Positions 1 through 7,204 of a stretch of 64,000 bases of DNA are shown piece by piece. The stretch comes from Cryptosporangium arvum DSM 44712. Its GTDB lineage: Bacteria; Actinomycetota; Actinomycetes; Mycobacteriales; Cryptosporangiaceae. How positions within the stretch are numbered: the first letter of the stretch is position 1; the number at the start of each line of letters is the position of its first letter. The DNA lies in the NCBI RefSeq assembly GCF_000585375.1, contig NZ_KK073874.1:6168894-6232893 (forward strand). The letters run 5' to 3'. The notes beneath the pieces were generated by a model. The model searched no databases, had not been told where the DNA came from, and saw nothing but the letters and a program-made list of their open reading frames with translations. The position numbers and the translations under genes are program-made.

Positions 1-599
1 AGGTCGACGTCGTTCTCCACCGTGTACGTCGGACCGGCGACGCCGGCGAGCCGGTCCAGGCTGTCGCGCTGCTCCCAGCCCGGCAGGTTGGGCGCGAGGT
101 GCAGCGAGCCGTTGGCCTCGTCGTGGATGCCGGGGGTGCCGAACACGGCCAGCGTGACGTCGCCGCGGCCGACGCCCGCGGTGGCGGTGAGCTCGTCGGC
201 CAGCCGGGCGAGCTGGGCGACGAGGTCGTCGGCGCCGGGCCCGGCCGCGGGATCGTCGACCCGCGCGACGACGTCGCCGACCAGGTCGGCCAGCGCCATC
301 CGCACGTACGCGCGTCCGATGTCGACGGCGAGTACGTACCCGGCCGCGGGCCGCACCTCGTAGAGCAGCGCCGAGCGACCGGCCGCTCCCGAGCGCGAGC
401 CGGTCTGGCGGAGCAGGCCCGCGCTCTCCAGGTTGGTGAGCGCCACCGCGACCGTGGGCTTCGACAGCCCGGTCAGCTGAGCCAACTCGGGGCGGGACGC
501 TCGGCCGAGCCGGAAGACCGCGGCGAAGACCGCCCGTTCGTTCATGACCCGGAGAAGCGCCGTCGTACTGGCGGTCTGCACCTCACCAGGCTGCCACAC
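1..599 (-). CDS. ROK-family transcriptional repressor, C-terminus cut by window edge
   Basis: The gene runs off the left edge, so only about 200 N-terminal residues are visible. They hold a winged helix-turn-helix (ELAQLTGLSKPTVAVAL) followed by the start of a ROK sugar-kinase fold (VLAVDIGRAYVRMALAD, then HLAPNLPGWEQ). This order is typical of XylR/NagC-type repressors that sense a sugar. It is divergent from a sugar ABC importer with a ROK kinase, so it probably represses that operon. I place the start at GTG 599 (VWQPGEVQTASTTALLRV); GTG 581 and ATG 545 are in-frame alternatives. The inducer cannot be told from the sequence. Confidence 0.85.
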   Translation of the reverse strand, partial: MWQPGEVQTASTTALLRVMNERAVFAAVFRLGRASRPELAQLTGLSKPTVAVALTNLESAGLLRQTGSRSGAAGRSALLYEVRPAAGYVLAVDIGRAYVRMALADLVGDVVARVDDPAAGPGADDLVAQLARLADELTATAGVGRGDVTLAVFGTPGIHDEANGSLHLAPNLPGWEQRDSLDRLAGVAGPTYTVENDVD

Positions 600-605
600 C
601 GATTC

Positions 606-634
606 GTAAAGGTCACTTACCAATTTTGTAAAGG
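606..634. promoter_or_regulatory. Alternating half-site operator between ROK repressor and sugar operon
   Basis: Three half-sites alternate in orientation at exact 11-bp steps: GTAA at 606, TTAC at 617 and GTAA at 628. The longer word GTAAAGG occurs at 606-612 and 628-634. The block is noticeably AT-rich for this genome and lies between the divergent repressor and importer genes. I infer that it is the operator of the adjacent ROK repressor; direct binding is not shown. Confidence 0.6.
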
Positions 635-697
635 ACATTGCCAAACGCGCGAGGATGGCCCACGATCCACTCCACACCCCGCGAGAGAGGCGCCGCC

Positions 698-1747
698 ATG
701 AGGGCCAGAATCGTCGCCGTCCTAGCTCTTCTCCTAGTGACCGCCTGCAGCAACGGATCGTCGTCGGGCGACTCCGACGCCAAGACGATCGCCCTGTTCC
801 TGCCGGAGTCGAAGACCACGCGCTACGAGGCGTTCGACCGCCCGCTGTTCGAAGCCAAGGTCAAGGCGCTCTGCGCCGACTGCAAGATCCTCTACTCCAA
901 CGCCGATCAGGACGCCGCCAAGCAGCAGCAACAGATCGAGGCGGCGCTCACCCAGGGCGCGGACGCGCTGGTGCTCGACGCGGTCGACGCCGGTGCGGTG
1001 GCACCGCTGGTCAACCAGGCCAAGCAGAAGGACGTGCCGGTCATCGCCTACGACCGGCTGATCACCGGGATCACCTACGAGTACTACGTCTCGTTCAACA
1101 ACGTCCGGGTCGGCGAGATGCAGGGCCAGGCCCTGCTCGACGCGCTCACCAAGGCCGGTACGGCCGATACGGGCCAGATCGTCATGATCAACGGCGCCCC
1201 GACCGACCCCAGCTCGGCCGATTACAAGAAGGGCGCGCACAACGTCCTCGACGGCAAGGTGAAGATCGGGCGCGAGTTCGACACCCCCGACTGGAGCCCG
1301 GACAAGGCCCAGCAGGAGATGGAGCAGTCGATCACCGCGCTCGGCCGGCAGTCGATCGTCGGGGTGCTCTCGGCCAACGACGGCATGGCCGGTGGCGCGA
1401 TCGCCGCGATGAAGCGGGCCGGCTACACCACGTTGCCGCCGATCACCGGGCAGGACGCCGAACTCGCGGCGGTGCAGCGGATCCTGACCGGCGAGCAGTA
1501 CATGACGATCTACCTCGACATCCGCAGCGAGGCCGAGAAGGCCGCCGAACTCGCGGTCGCCATGGTCAAGGGCGAGAAGCCGACCGCGCCCACGAAGGTC
1601 GGGGAGATTCCCGCGTTCCTGCTCGACCCGATCCCGGTGACCGCGGACAAGGTCGGCGACACGATCGTCAAGGACGGCTTCTACCGGGCGGCCGACCTCT
1701 GCACCGCGGAAGTCAAGGCGGCCTGCGACCGCCAGGGCATCAAGTAA
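698..1747 (+). CDS. Sugar ABC transporter substrate-binding lipoprotein (XylF-like)
   Basis: A 349-residue periplasmic-binding-protein-like receptor (type 1 fold) that would be anchored outside the membrane and deliver a sugar to the permease. The N-terminus has a signal peptide ending in a lipobox (LLLVTACSNG). The body (QIEAALTQGADALVLDAVDA, PVIAYDRLI, VLSANDGMAGGAI) resembles D-xylose/ribose-type binding proteins. ATG 698 follows a GAGAGAGG ribosome site at 683-690; an upstream in-frame TTG at 638 would put the signal peptide internally and is rejected. The stop overlaps the next ATG by one base (TAATG), so translation is probably coupled. The sugar itself is not identifiable. Confidence 0.88.
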   Translation: MRARIVAVLALLLVTACSNGSSSGDSDAKTIALFLPESKTTRYEAFDRPLFEAKVKALCADCKILYSNADQDAAKQQQQIEAALTQGADALVLDAVDAGAVAPLVNQAKQKDVPVIAYDRLITGITYEYYVSFNNVRVGEMQGQALLDALTKAGTADTGQIVMINGAPTDPSSADYKKGAHNVLDGKVKIGREFDTPDWSPDKAQQEMEQSITALGRQSIVGVLSANDGMAGGAIAAMKRAGYTTLPPITGQDAELAAVQRILTGEQYMTIYLDIRSEAEKAAELAVAMVKGEKPTAPTKVGEIPAFLLDPIPVTADKVGDTIVKDGFYRAADLCTAEVKAACDRQGIK

Positions 1748-2469
1748 TGCTCTCGGCCTCCGGCGTCTCCAAGCGCTACCGCGCGGTCCAGGCCCTCGAC
1801 GACGTCCGGCTGGACCTGCCGGACGGCGAGGTCGTCGCGCTCGTCGGCGACAACGGCGCCGGCAAGTCCACGCTGGTCAAGGTGCTGTCCGGCGTGGTGA
1901 TCCCGGACCAGGGCGTGATCGAGCGCGACGACGGCCCGGTGCGTATCGGCTCACCGCACGACGCGCAGCGGCTGGGCATCGCGACCGTGCACCAGGACCT
2001 GGCGCTCTGCGAGAACCTGGACGTCGTCGCCAACCTGTTCCTGGGCGACGAACGACGACGCTTCTCGGTGCTGCGGCCGATCCGGATGGAACGGGCCGCC
2101 CGGGACCTGCTGACCTCGCTCGACGTCCGGATCCGGGACATCCGCGTGCCGGTGGCGATGCTCTCCGGCGGCCAGCGTCAGTCGGTGGCCATCGCCAGGG
2201 CGCTGGTCGGCGAACCACGTGTGGTCATCCTGGACGAGCCGACGGCCGCGCTCGGCGTCGAGCAGACCGCGCAGGTGCTCGACCTGATCCGACGCCTGCG
2301 TGACCGCGGGCTCGCGGTGCTGCTGATCTCGCACAACCTCGCCGACGTCCGGGCGGTGAGCGACCGGGTCGTCGTGCTGCGCCTCGGCCGCAACGCCGGG
2401 GAGTTCCGCACGGCGCAGTCCACTCCGGAGGAAATCGTGGGTGCCATCACCGGGAGCTCGGCCTCATGA
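1747..2469 (+). CDS. Sugar ABC transporter ATP-binding protein, single nucleotide-binding domain
   Basis: A 240-residue ABC ATPase with Walker A (GDNGAGKST), signature (LSGGQRQSVAIARAL), Walker B (VVILDEPTAALG) and the His switch (LLISHNL). It energises sugar import with the neighbouring binding protein and permease. Carbohydrate importers of the XylG/RbsA type often have two fused ATPase domains; this one has a single domain, as in many actinobacterial members, and would act as a homodimer. The start ATG 1747 shares a base with the upstream stop, and the stop overlaps the permease ATG at 2466. Confidence 0.9.
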   Translation: MLSASGVSKRYRAVQALDDVRLDLPDGEVVALVGDNGAGKSTLVKVLSGVVIPDQGVIERDDGPVRIGSPHDAQRLGIATVHQDLALCENLDVVANLFLGDERRRFSVLRPIRMERAARDLLTSLDVRIRDIRVPVAMLSGGQRQSVAIARALVGEPRVVILDEPTAALGVEQTAQVLDLIRRLRDRGLAVLLISHNLADVRAVSDRVVVLRLGRNAGEFRTAQSTPEEIVGAITGSSAS

Positions 2470-3599
2470 TCGATCGGTTACGCGCGCGCGCCGACCTCGG
2501 CGCCTGGCCCGTCGTCGTCGGGCTGGTGTTGATCGCGGTGGTCTTCCGCTCGTTGAACGACCGGTTCCTCTCCCCCGAGAACCTCACCAACCTGGCCCTG
2601 CAGATGGCCGCCACCGGCACCATCGCGCTCGGCATCATCATGGTGGTGCTGCTCGGCGAGATCGACCTGTCGGCCGGGTCGGTCAGCGGGCTGTCCGCGG
2701 TGATCATGACGATCCTGTCGGTCAAGCACGGCTGGCCCCCGGTGGCGGCGATCGCGGTGGCGCTGCTCGGCGCGGCGCTGATCGGGCTGCTGCACGGGTG
2801 GATGTTCACCCGGCTCGGGATGCCGTCGTTCGTCGCGACGCTGGCCGGGCTGATCGGGTGGCAGGGCCTGATGCTGTACCTGCTGGGCCGCGGCGGCACG
2901 ATCAACCTGCCGTTCGACGGGTTCCTGGCGAAGCTGAGCGACACCTGGCTGCCGACGTGGATGTCGTGGCTGGTCGTCGTGGTGTGCACGGCGAGCGCGG
3001 TGCTCGACCGCCGGCTCCGCCGGGCCGCGTCGCTGCCGGTGACGCCGCTCGTCGGAGTGGGGCTGCGCCTCGGCGGGCTGGGGCTGGTGCTCGCCGTCGT
3101 CGTCGCCGTGCTCTCGGCCGACCGGGGCGTGCCGCTGCTGCTCGTCCTGTTCGCGGCGCTCGTCGTCGTGGTCGACCTGGTCCTGCGCCACACGGTGTTC
3201 GGCCGGCACGTGTACGCGGTCGGCGGCAACGCCGAGGCCGCCCGGCGGGCGGGCATCAACGTGACCCGGATCCGCCTGATCTGCTTCGCCGCGGCGTCGA
3301 TGCTCGCCGCCTGCGGAGGCATCCTCGCGGCCAGCCGCCTGGCCGCGGTCAACCAGAGCTCCGGGAGCAGCGACACGCTGCTGATGGCGATCGCCGCGGC
3401 CGTCATCGGCGGGACCTCGCTGTTCGGGGGCCGGGGCCGGGCCTACGCCGCGCTGCTGGGCATCCTGGTGATCCAGTCGATCACCAACGGCATGCTGCTG
3501 CTGAGCGTCGACTCGTCGGTGCGGCTGATGGTGACCGCCGGGGTCCTGGCGCTCGCGATCGCGGTGGACTCGGTGGCTCGCCGGGGTGCGCCTTCGTGA
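2466..3599 (+). CDS. Sugar ABC transporter permease (XylH/RbsC-like)
   Basis: A 377-residue, very hydrophobic protein with about ten predicted membrane helices. It has the family blocks GIIMVVLLGEIDLSAGSVSG and AVGGNAEAARRAGINV, and ends in AVIGGTSLFGGRG. These are hallmarks of BPD_transp_2 permeases for pentoses and hexoses. ATG 2466 overlaps the ATPase stop by four bases and its own stop overlaps the ROK kinase GTG at 3596, so the four genes form one tightly coupled operon. Confidence 0.9.
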   Translation: MIDRLRARADLGAWPVVVGLVLIAVVFRSLNDRFLSPENLTNLALQMAATGTIALGIIMVVLLGEIDLSAGSVSGLSAVIMTILSVKHGWPPVAAIAVALLGAALIGLLHGWMFTRLGMPSFVATLAGLIGWQGLMLYLLGRGGTINLPFDGFLAKLSDTWLPTWMSWLVVVVCTASAVLDRRLRRAASLPVTPLVGVGLRLGGLGLVLAVVVAVLSADRGVPLLLVLFAALVVVVDLVLRHTVFGRHVYAVGGNAEAARRAGINVTRIRLICFAAASMLAACGGILAASRLAAVNQSSGSSDTLLMAIAAAVIGGTSLFGGRGRAYAALLGILVIQSITNGMLLLSVDSSVRLMVTAGVLALAIAVDSVARRGAPS

Positions 3600-4468
3600 G
3601 TCAGGTGCTGGCGATCGATTTCGGCGGGACGAAGATCGCGCTGGCCGCGGCGTCGGTCGGTGCGTCCCGGCCCAGCGCGACCGTGCGCCTGGACACCCTG
3701 GGCACGGCGGGGGCGCTGCAGGCCGTGCGGCGCACGTTCGACGCGGCGCGGGAACTCGTGGACTCCCCCGCGGCCGTCGGGGTCTCGACGTTCGGCGTCG
3801 TCCGGGGCGACCGGATCCGGCTCGCGCCCAACGTGCCGGGGTGGGACGGGCTCGCGCTGCCCGCGCTGCTGCGCGAACGGTTCGGCGACGCGCCGGTCGC
3901 GATCGACAACGACGTCAACGCCGGGGCGGCGGCCGAGCTGCGGTGGGGTGCGCTGCGCGGGGTCGACGTCGGTCTCTACGTGAACGTCGGCACCGGGCTG
4001 GCGGCGGCGCTGGTGGCCGGTGGGCGCGTGGTGGCCGGAGCGCACGGCGCGGCCGGCGAGATCGCGTACCTGCGTGAGCGCGGTGACGGGTACTTCGCCG
4101 ACGGGCAGGCGCCGCTGGAGGACGTCGTCTCCGGGATGGCGTTGAGCCGGCGCGGATCCGCGCTCCTGGGGCGACCGATGACGGCGGCCGCGCTGTTCGC
4201 GCAGCGCGACGACCCGGCCGTGGCGGCCCTGCTCGACGACACCGTCGACGCGCTGGCGCGCGTCGTCGCCAACCTCTGCGTGGCCCTCGACCCCTCGACC
4301 GTGGTGCTCGGCGGCGGTCTGCTGCGTGCGGCCGAGCACATCGTGCCGCGGGTGTCCGCGGTGCTGGCGCGGGCGGTGCCGTTCCCGCCGGAGCTGACGC
4401 TGGCGCACTTCGTCGACGACGCGCCGCTGATCGGCGCGATGGCGCTGGCGCTGGAGAACGCGGGCTAG
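3596..4468 (+). CDS. ROK-family sugar kinase, lacking the usual zinc motif
   Basis: A 290-residue ROK kinase, presumably phosphorylating the sugar brought in by the upstream importer. It shows the ATP site VLAIDFGGTKIALA, the sugar/catalytic block AIDNDVNAGAAAELRWG and the glycine loop GTGLAAALVAGGRV. Most ROK kinases then carry a Cys-x-Cys-Gly-x-x-Gly-Cys zinc motif; here the segment after GAAGEIAYL contains no cysteine. GTG 3596 overlaps the permease stop (GTGA). The last codon TAG lies in CTAG at 4465-4468, which is also the stop of the convergent ATPase gene. Substrate could be glucose, fructose or another hexose. Confidence 0.85.
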   Translation: MSQVLAIDFGGTKIALAAASVGASRPSATVRLDTLGTAGALQAVRRTFDAARELVDSPAAVGVSTFGVVRGDRIRLAPNVPGWDGLALPALLRERFGDAPVAIDNDVNAGAAAELRWGALRGVDVGLYVNVGTGLAAALVAGGRVVAGAHGAAGEIAYLRERGDGYFADGQAPLEDVVSGMALSRRGSALLGRPMTAAALFAQRDDPAVAALLDDTVDALARVVANLCVALDPSTVVLGGGLLRAAEHIVPRVSAVLARAVPFPPELTLAHFVDDAPLIGAMALALENAG

Positions 4469-5610
4469 CGGCCGGGCCAGTGCCACGGCGGTTCGTCGAG
4501 ACGGCCCTGGCCCTCGACGCACGTCTCGCCGAGCTCCTTGACCAGCTCGATGGAGTGGTCGGCGTCGAGCGCGCTCACCAGCGCGCGCGAGTGGCTGATC
4601 ACCACGACCTGGGTGCGCGCCGAACCGGTGGTGACCAGCTCGGCCAGCGGCCGGAGCAGGTCGGGGTGCAGGCTGGCCTCCGGCTCGTTGAGCACCAGCA
4701 GGGCCGGCGGCCGCGGCGTGAGCAGGGCCGCCACCCACATCAGGTACTTCACGGTCCCGTCGGACAGTTCGGCCGCACCGAAGGGCCGCAGCAGGCCGGG
4801 CTGGCTGAGCCGCAGCGCGAACCGGCCGGTCTCGTCCTCGATCGCCAGCGTGCTGCCCGGGAAGGCCGCGTCGATCGCGACGTCCAGCGCGTCGGCGTCG
4901 CCGATCTCCCGGATCGTCTGGAGCGCGGCGGCGAGGTCGGCGCCGTCGGGTCCGAGCACGGGGGTGCGGGTGCCGATCTGCGCCTGGCGCACCGGGGCGT
5001 CGGCGTCCGTGCGCAGGTGGTCGTAGAACCGCCAGGAGCGGATCCGGTCGCGGACCTCGAGGATCTCCGGGGCGCGCTGCGGGTCGGAGTACTCGCTGAG
5101 CATGCTGTCGTAGCTGGCCAGGACGCCGGGGATCGGGAGCCAGCTCCGGCCGTCGCGCAGGCGCAGCGCGCCGTTGGCCCGGTCGGCCAGCAGCCCGGCC
5201 GGGCGCAGGAACGGCCCGGCCCAGATCGCTTCCCGCTTGATCTCCGGATCCAGCGCGAACGCCGAGCTCGACGGCCGGGGCAGGCCGAAGTCGATCGCGT
5301 AGCCGAAGTCGTCGCCGGCGAAGCCCAGCCGCAGGCTGACCGCGTTGCCCCGAGCCGCGCCCGACGGCCGGTTCGGGACCGAACCGTTCGCCGGCCCGGC
5401 CCAGAGCGTCGAGGCCAGGCCGCCCTCGCGGGCCAGCGCCGCCACCGCGCCGTTGCGGGCCGAGTCGGCGATCAGCCGCAGCGCGCGGTAAAGGCTCGAC
5501 TTGCCGCTGCCGTTTGCCCCGGTGACCACGGTCAGTCGGCCCAGCGGCACCACCAGATGACGCAGGGATCGGTAGTTCTCGACGGCCAGCGTGGTGATCA
5601 CTCCGACCAC
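4465..5610 (-). CDS. AAA ATPase, RecF/SMC-like single-gene type
   Basis: A 381-residue ATPase of the AAA_21/RecF-like group. It opens with LAVENYRSL, then Walker A GANGSGKSS near residue 35. Late in the protein come Walker B (LLVLNEPEASLHP) and the D-loop/His region (QVVVISHSRALV). Such proteins bind DNA or act in stress or defence, but nothing beside it (no nuclease or REase) points to a particular system, so I do not call it defence. It is convergent with the ROK kinase, sharing the CTAG stop, and divergent from the DUF4267 gene. Confidence 0.8.
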   Translation of the reverse strand: MVGVITTLAVENYRSLRHLVVPLGRLTVVTGANGSGKSSLYRALRLIADSARNGAVAALAREGGLASTLWAGPANGSVPNRPSGAARGNAVSLRLGFAGDDFGYAIDFGLPRPSSSAFALDPEIKREAIWAGPFLRPAGLLADRANGALRLRDGRSWLPIPGVLASYDSMLSEYSDPQRAPEILEVRDRIRSWRFYDHLRTDADAPVRQAQIGTRTPVLGPDGADLAAALQTIREIGDADALDVAIDAAFPGSTLAIEDETGRFALRLSQPGLLRPFGAAELSDGTVKYLMWVAALLTPRPPALLVLNEPEASLHPDLLRPLAELVTTGSARTQVVVISHSRALVSALDADHSIELVKELGETCVEGQGRLDEPPWHWPGR

Positions 5611-5683
5611 GCTAGCTTCTAGCGTCGCTTGGCGTTCTAGCGCCGCTAGTGTTAGCGTTCATCCATTCGCTAGCAACGCTAGA
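5611..5683. promoter_or_regulatory. Twin palindromic operator, CTAGC-N3-GCTAG
   Basis: Two perfect inverted repeats with the same architecture, CTAGC-GCC-GCTAG at 5637-5649 and CTAGC-AAC-GCTAG at 5670-5682, lie 33 bp (three helical turns) apart. Related half-sites occur at 5612-5616, 5619-5624 and 5652-5657. The array sits in the divergent promoter region of the AAA ATPase and DUF4267 genes. The form suits a TetR-type dimer, but no TetR gene is adjacent. Confidence 0.6.
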
Positions 5684-5701
5684 TTCTTGAGGAGCACCCC
5701 C

Positions 5702-6064
5702 ATGCTGACGACCGTCGCGTATTCCCTGGCCGCCGTTCTCGACCTGTTCATCCTCTTGATCGGGGGCCGGTTCCTGCTGCAGCCGGAGGCGGCCGCGGCG
5801 GGGTACGGCGTGCCGTCCGGCTACAGCGCCTTCCTCACCGTGAAGGGCGTGCGCGACTTCAGCCTGGGCGTCATCGGGCTGGCCCTGCTCGCGTTCGCCG
5901 GGACCACCGCGGCGGGCTGGTTCATGCTCGCCGCCGCGATCATCCCGTTCGGCGACACCGTGATCGTGCTGCGGTCCGGCGGCACGAAAGCCACCGCGTT
6001 CGGGGTCCACTTCGCCACCGCGGTCGTGGTGCTGATCAGCGCAGCCCTGCTGTTCGCGGCCTGA
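5702..6064 (+). CDS. DUF4267-family small membrane protein
   Basis: A 120-residue protein with about four hydrophobic helices (for example LDLFILLIGGRFLLQP and VIGLALLAFAG). The middle block VKGVRDFSLGVIGLALLA is characteristic of DUF4267 proteins, whose function is unknown. ATG 5702 follows GAGGAG at 5690-5695; earlier in-frame codons fall in the operator array. The upstream twin palindrome suggests tight repression, probably by a TetR-type regulator encoded elsewhere. Confidence 0.75.
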   Translation: MLTTVAYSLAAVLDLFILLIGGRFLLQPEAAAAGYGVPSGYSAFLTVKGVRDFSLGVIGLALLAFAGTTAAGWFMLAAAIIPFGDTVIVLRSGGTKATAFGVHFATAVVVLISAALLFAA

Positions 6065-6186
6065 CCCGGGACGACCAGCGGCCGTACCTCCGGCCGGTCG
6101 CCGGGCTGGAGGTTCCGGCGCACACGGTCTCCCGGCAGCGGATGCGCGCCGACTACGGCGCCGTGCCGGCGGCCGGAACGCGCTGA
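6065..6186 (+). pseudogene. Possible orphan C-terminal gene fragment
   Basis: Directly after the DUF4267 stop, one frame stays open for about 40 codons with strongly GC-biased third positions, reading RDDQRPYLRPVAGLEVPAH and so on to TGA 6184-6186. There is no start codon or ribosome site. It looks like the tail of a lost gene, or a frameshifted extension of DUF4267. I do not recognise the family. Confidence 0.3.
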
Positions 6187-6279
6187 GTGACCTTCTGCAT
6201 CCGGGACTCCGGATGAACGCGGCGCGCACTACGCTCCTGATGCGAGCACCGAGCTCCATGCTCAGCGGAAGGCGGATCG

Positions 6280-7080
6280 ATGACGAGTGGTTCCGGATCC
6301 GGTTCCGATTTGCAGGGGCGGCTGAAGACCGACCGGCCGCACAGCGCGCGGATCTGGAACTACCTGCTCGACGGCAAGGACAACTTCGCCGCGGACCGCA
6401 ACGCCGCCGATTCGGTGATCAGCGAGCTCCCGGAGATCGTCGACTTCGCCCGGGCCGGCCGGCGGTTCCTCGCGCGCGCGGTCGAGTACCTGGCCGGCGA
6501 GGCCGGTGTCCGCCAGTTCCTCGACCTCGGCACCGGCCTGCCGACCGCCGACAACACGCACGAGGTCGCACAGCGCATCGCGCCGGAGTCGCGGATCGTC
6601 TACGTCGACAACGACCCGCTGGTGCTGGTCCACGCCCGGGCGCTGCTCACCGGTAGCCCGCACGGAGCCACCGACTACGTCGACGCCGACATCCGGGAGC
6701 CGGACAAGATCCTGCGCGCGGCCCGGGCCACGCTCGACTTCACCCAACCGATCGCGGTCATGATGATCGGCATCCTCGGCCACGTGCCCGACGAGGCCGA
6801 CCCGGCCGGGATCGTGCGCACGATCGTCGACGCGCTGCCCAGCGGCAGCTACCTCGCGATCAACGACAGCATCACGACGCCGCTGAACGACGGGGCGATC
6901 GAGACCGCCAAGAGCGAGGGGTGGGACTACCACCTGCGCACCCCGGCGCAGATCACCGCGTTCTTCGACGGTCTCGAACTGGTCGAGCCCGGCGTCGTCT
7001 CGAACCCCCGCTGGCGGCCCGCCCCCGGCGACGACGAGACCGAGCTCGCGGTCTACTGCGGAATCGGGCGGAAGCACTGA
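6280..7080 (+). CDS. SAM-dependent methyltransferase, DUF574/SAV2177 type
   Basis: A 266-residue protein of the Methyltransf_19 (DUF574) family, abundant in actinomycetes. It begins with the family signature RPHSARIWNYLLDGKDNFAADR, split here as HSARIWNYLLDGKDNF and following residues. The SAM site is FLDLGTGLPT near residue 85 and the acidic strand is IVYVDNDPLVL. The C-terminus ends LAVYCGIGRKH. The methyl acceptor is unknown for most of this family. It stands alone between two possible gene remnants. Confidence 0.88.
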   Translation: MTSGSGSGSDLQGRLKTDRPHSARIWNYLLDGKDNFAADRNAADSVISELPEIVDFARAGRRFLARAVEYLAGEAGVRQFLDLGTGLPTADNTHEVAQRIAPESRIVYVDNDPLVLVHARALLTGSPHGATDYVDADIREPDKILRAARATLDFTQPIAVMMIGILGHVPDEADPAGIVRTIVDALPSGSYLAINDSITTPLNDGAIETAKSEGWDYHLRTPAQITAFFDGLELVEPGVVSNPRWRPAPGDDETELAVYCGIGRKH

Positions 7081-7204
7081 CAGCTGGTGGCCCGGCTCAC
7101 CCGCGAGCGGACGCCGGGCTCGGCGATGCCCAGCGCCGCCGCGGCGTCGGCGTCGGAGACGCCGGACCGGACGCACGGCACGAGCGCCTCCCGGCCGGGT
7201 ACAC
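7081..7204 (-). pseudogene. Possible remnant of a helix-turn-helix gene
   Basis: On the minus strand, between the methyltransferase and the monooxygenase, a frame reads GREALVPCVRSGVSDADAAA then LGIAEPGVRSRVSRA. This resembles a helix-turn-helix of sigma-factor or LuxR type, with GC-rich third positions. There is no credible start and the reading runs antisense into the methyltransferase tail. I treat it as a decayed fragment. Confidence 0.25.

Noticed and set aside
638-697. TTG start for the sugar-binding lipoprotein
   Set aside because: It would place 20 residues before the signal peptide and overlap the operator; ATG 698 has a good ribosome site.
4465-5610. AAA ATPase as part of a defence system (OLD/Septu-like)
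   Set aside because: There is no adjacent nuclease, HNH, TOPRIM or toxin gene, and the neighbours are metabolic.
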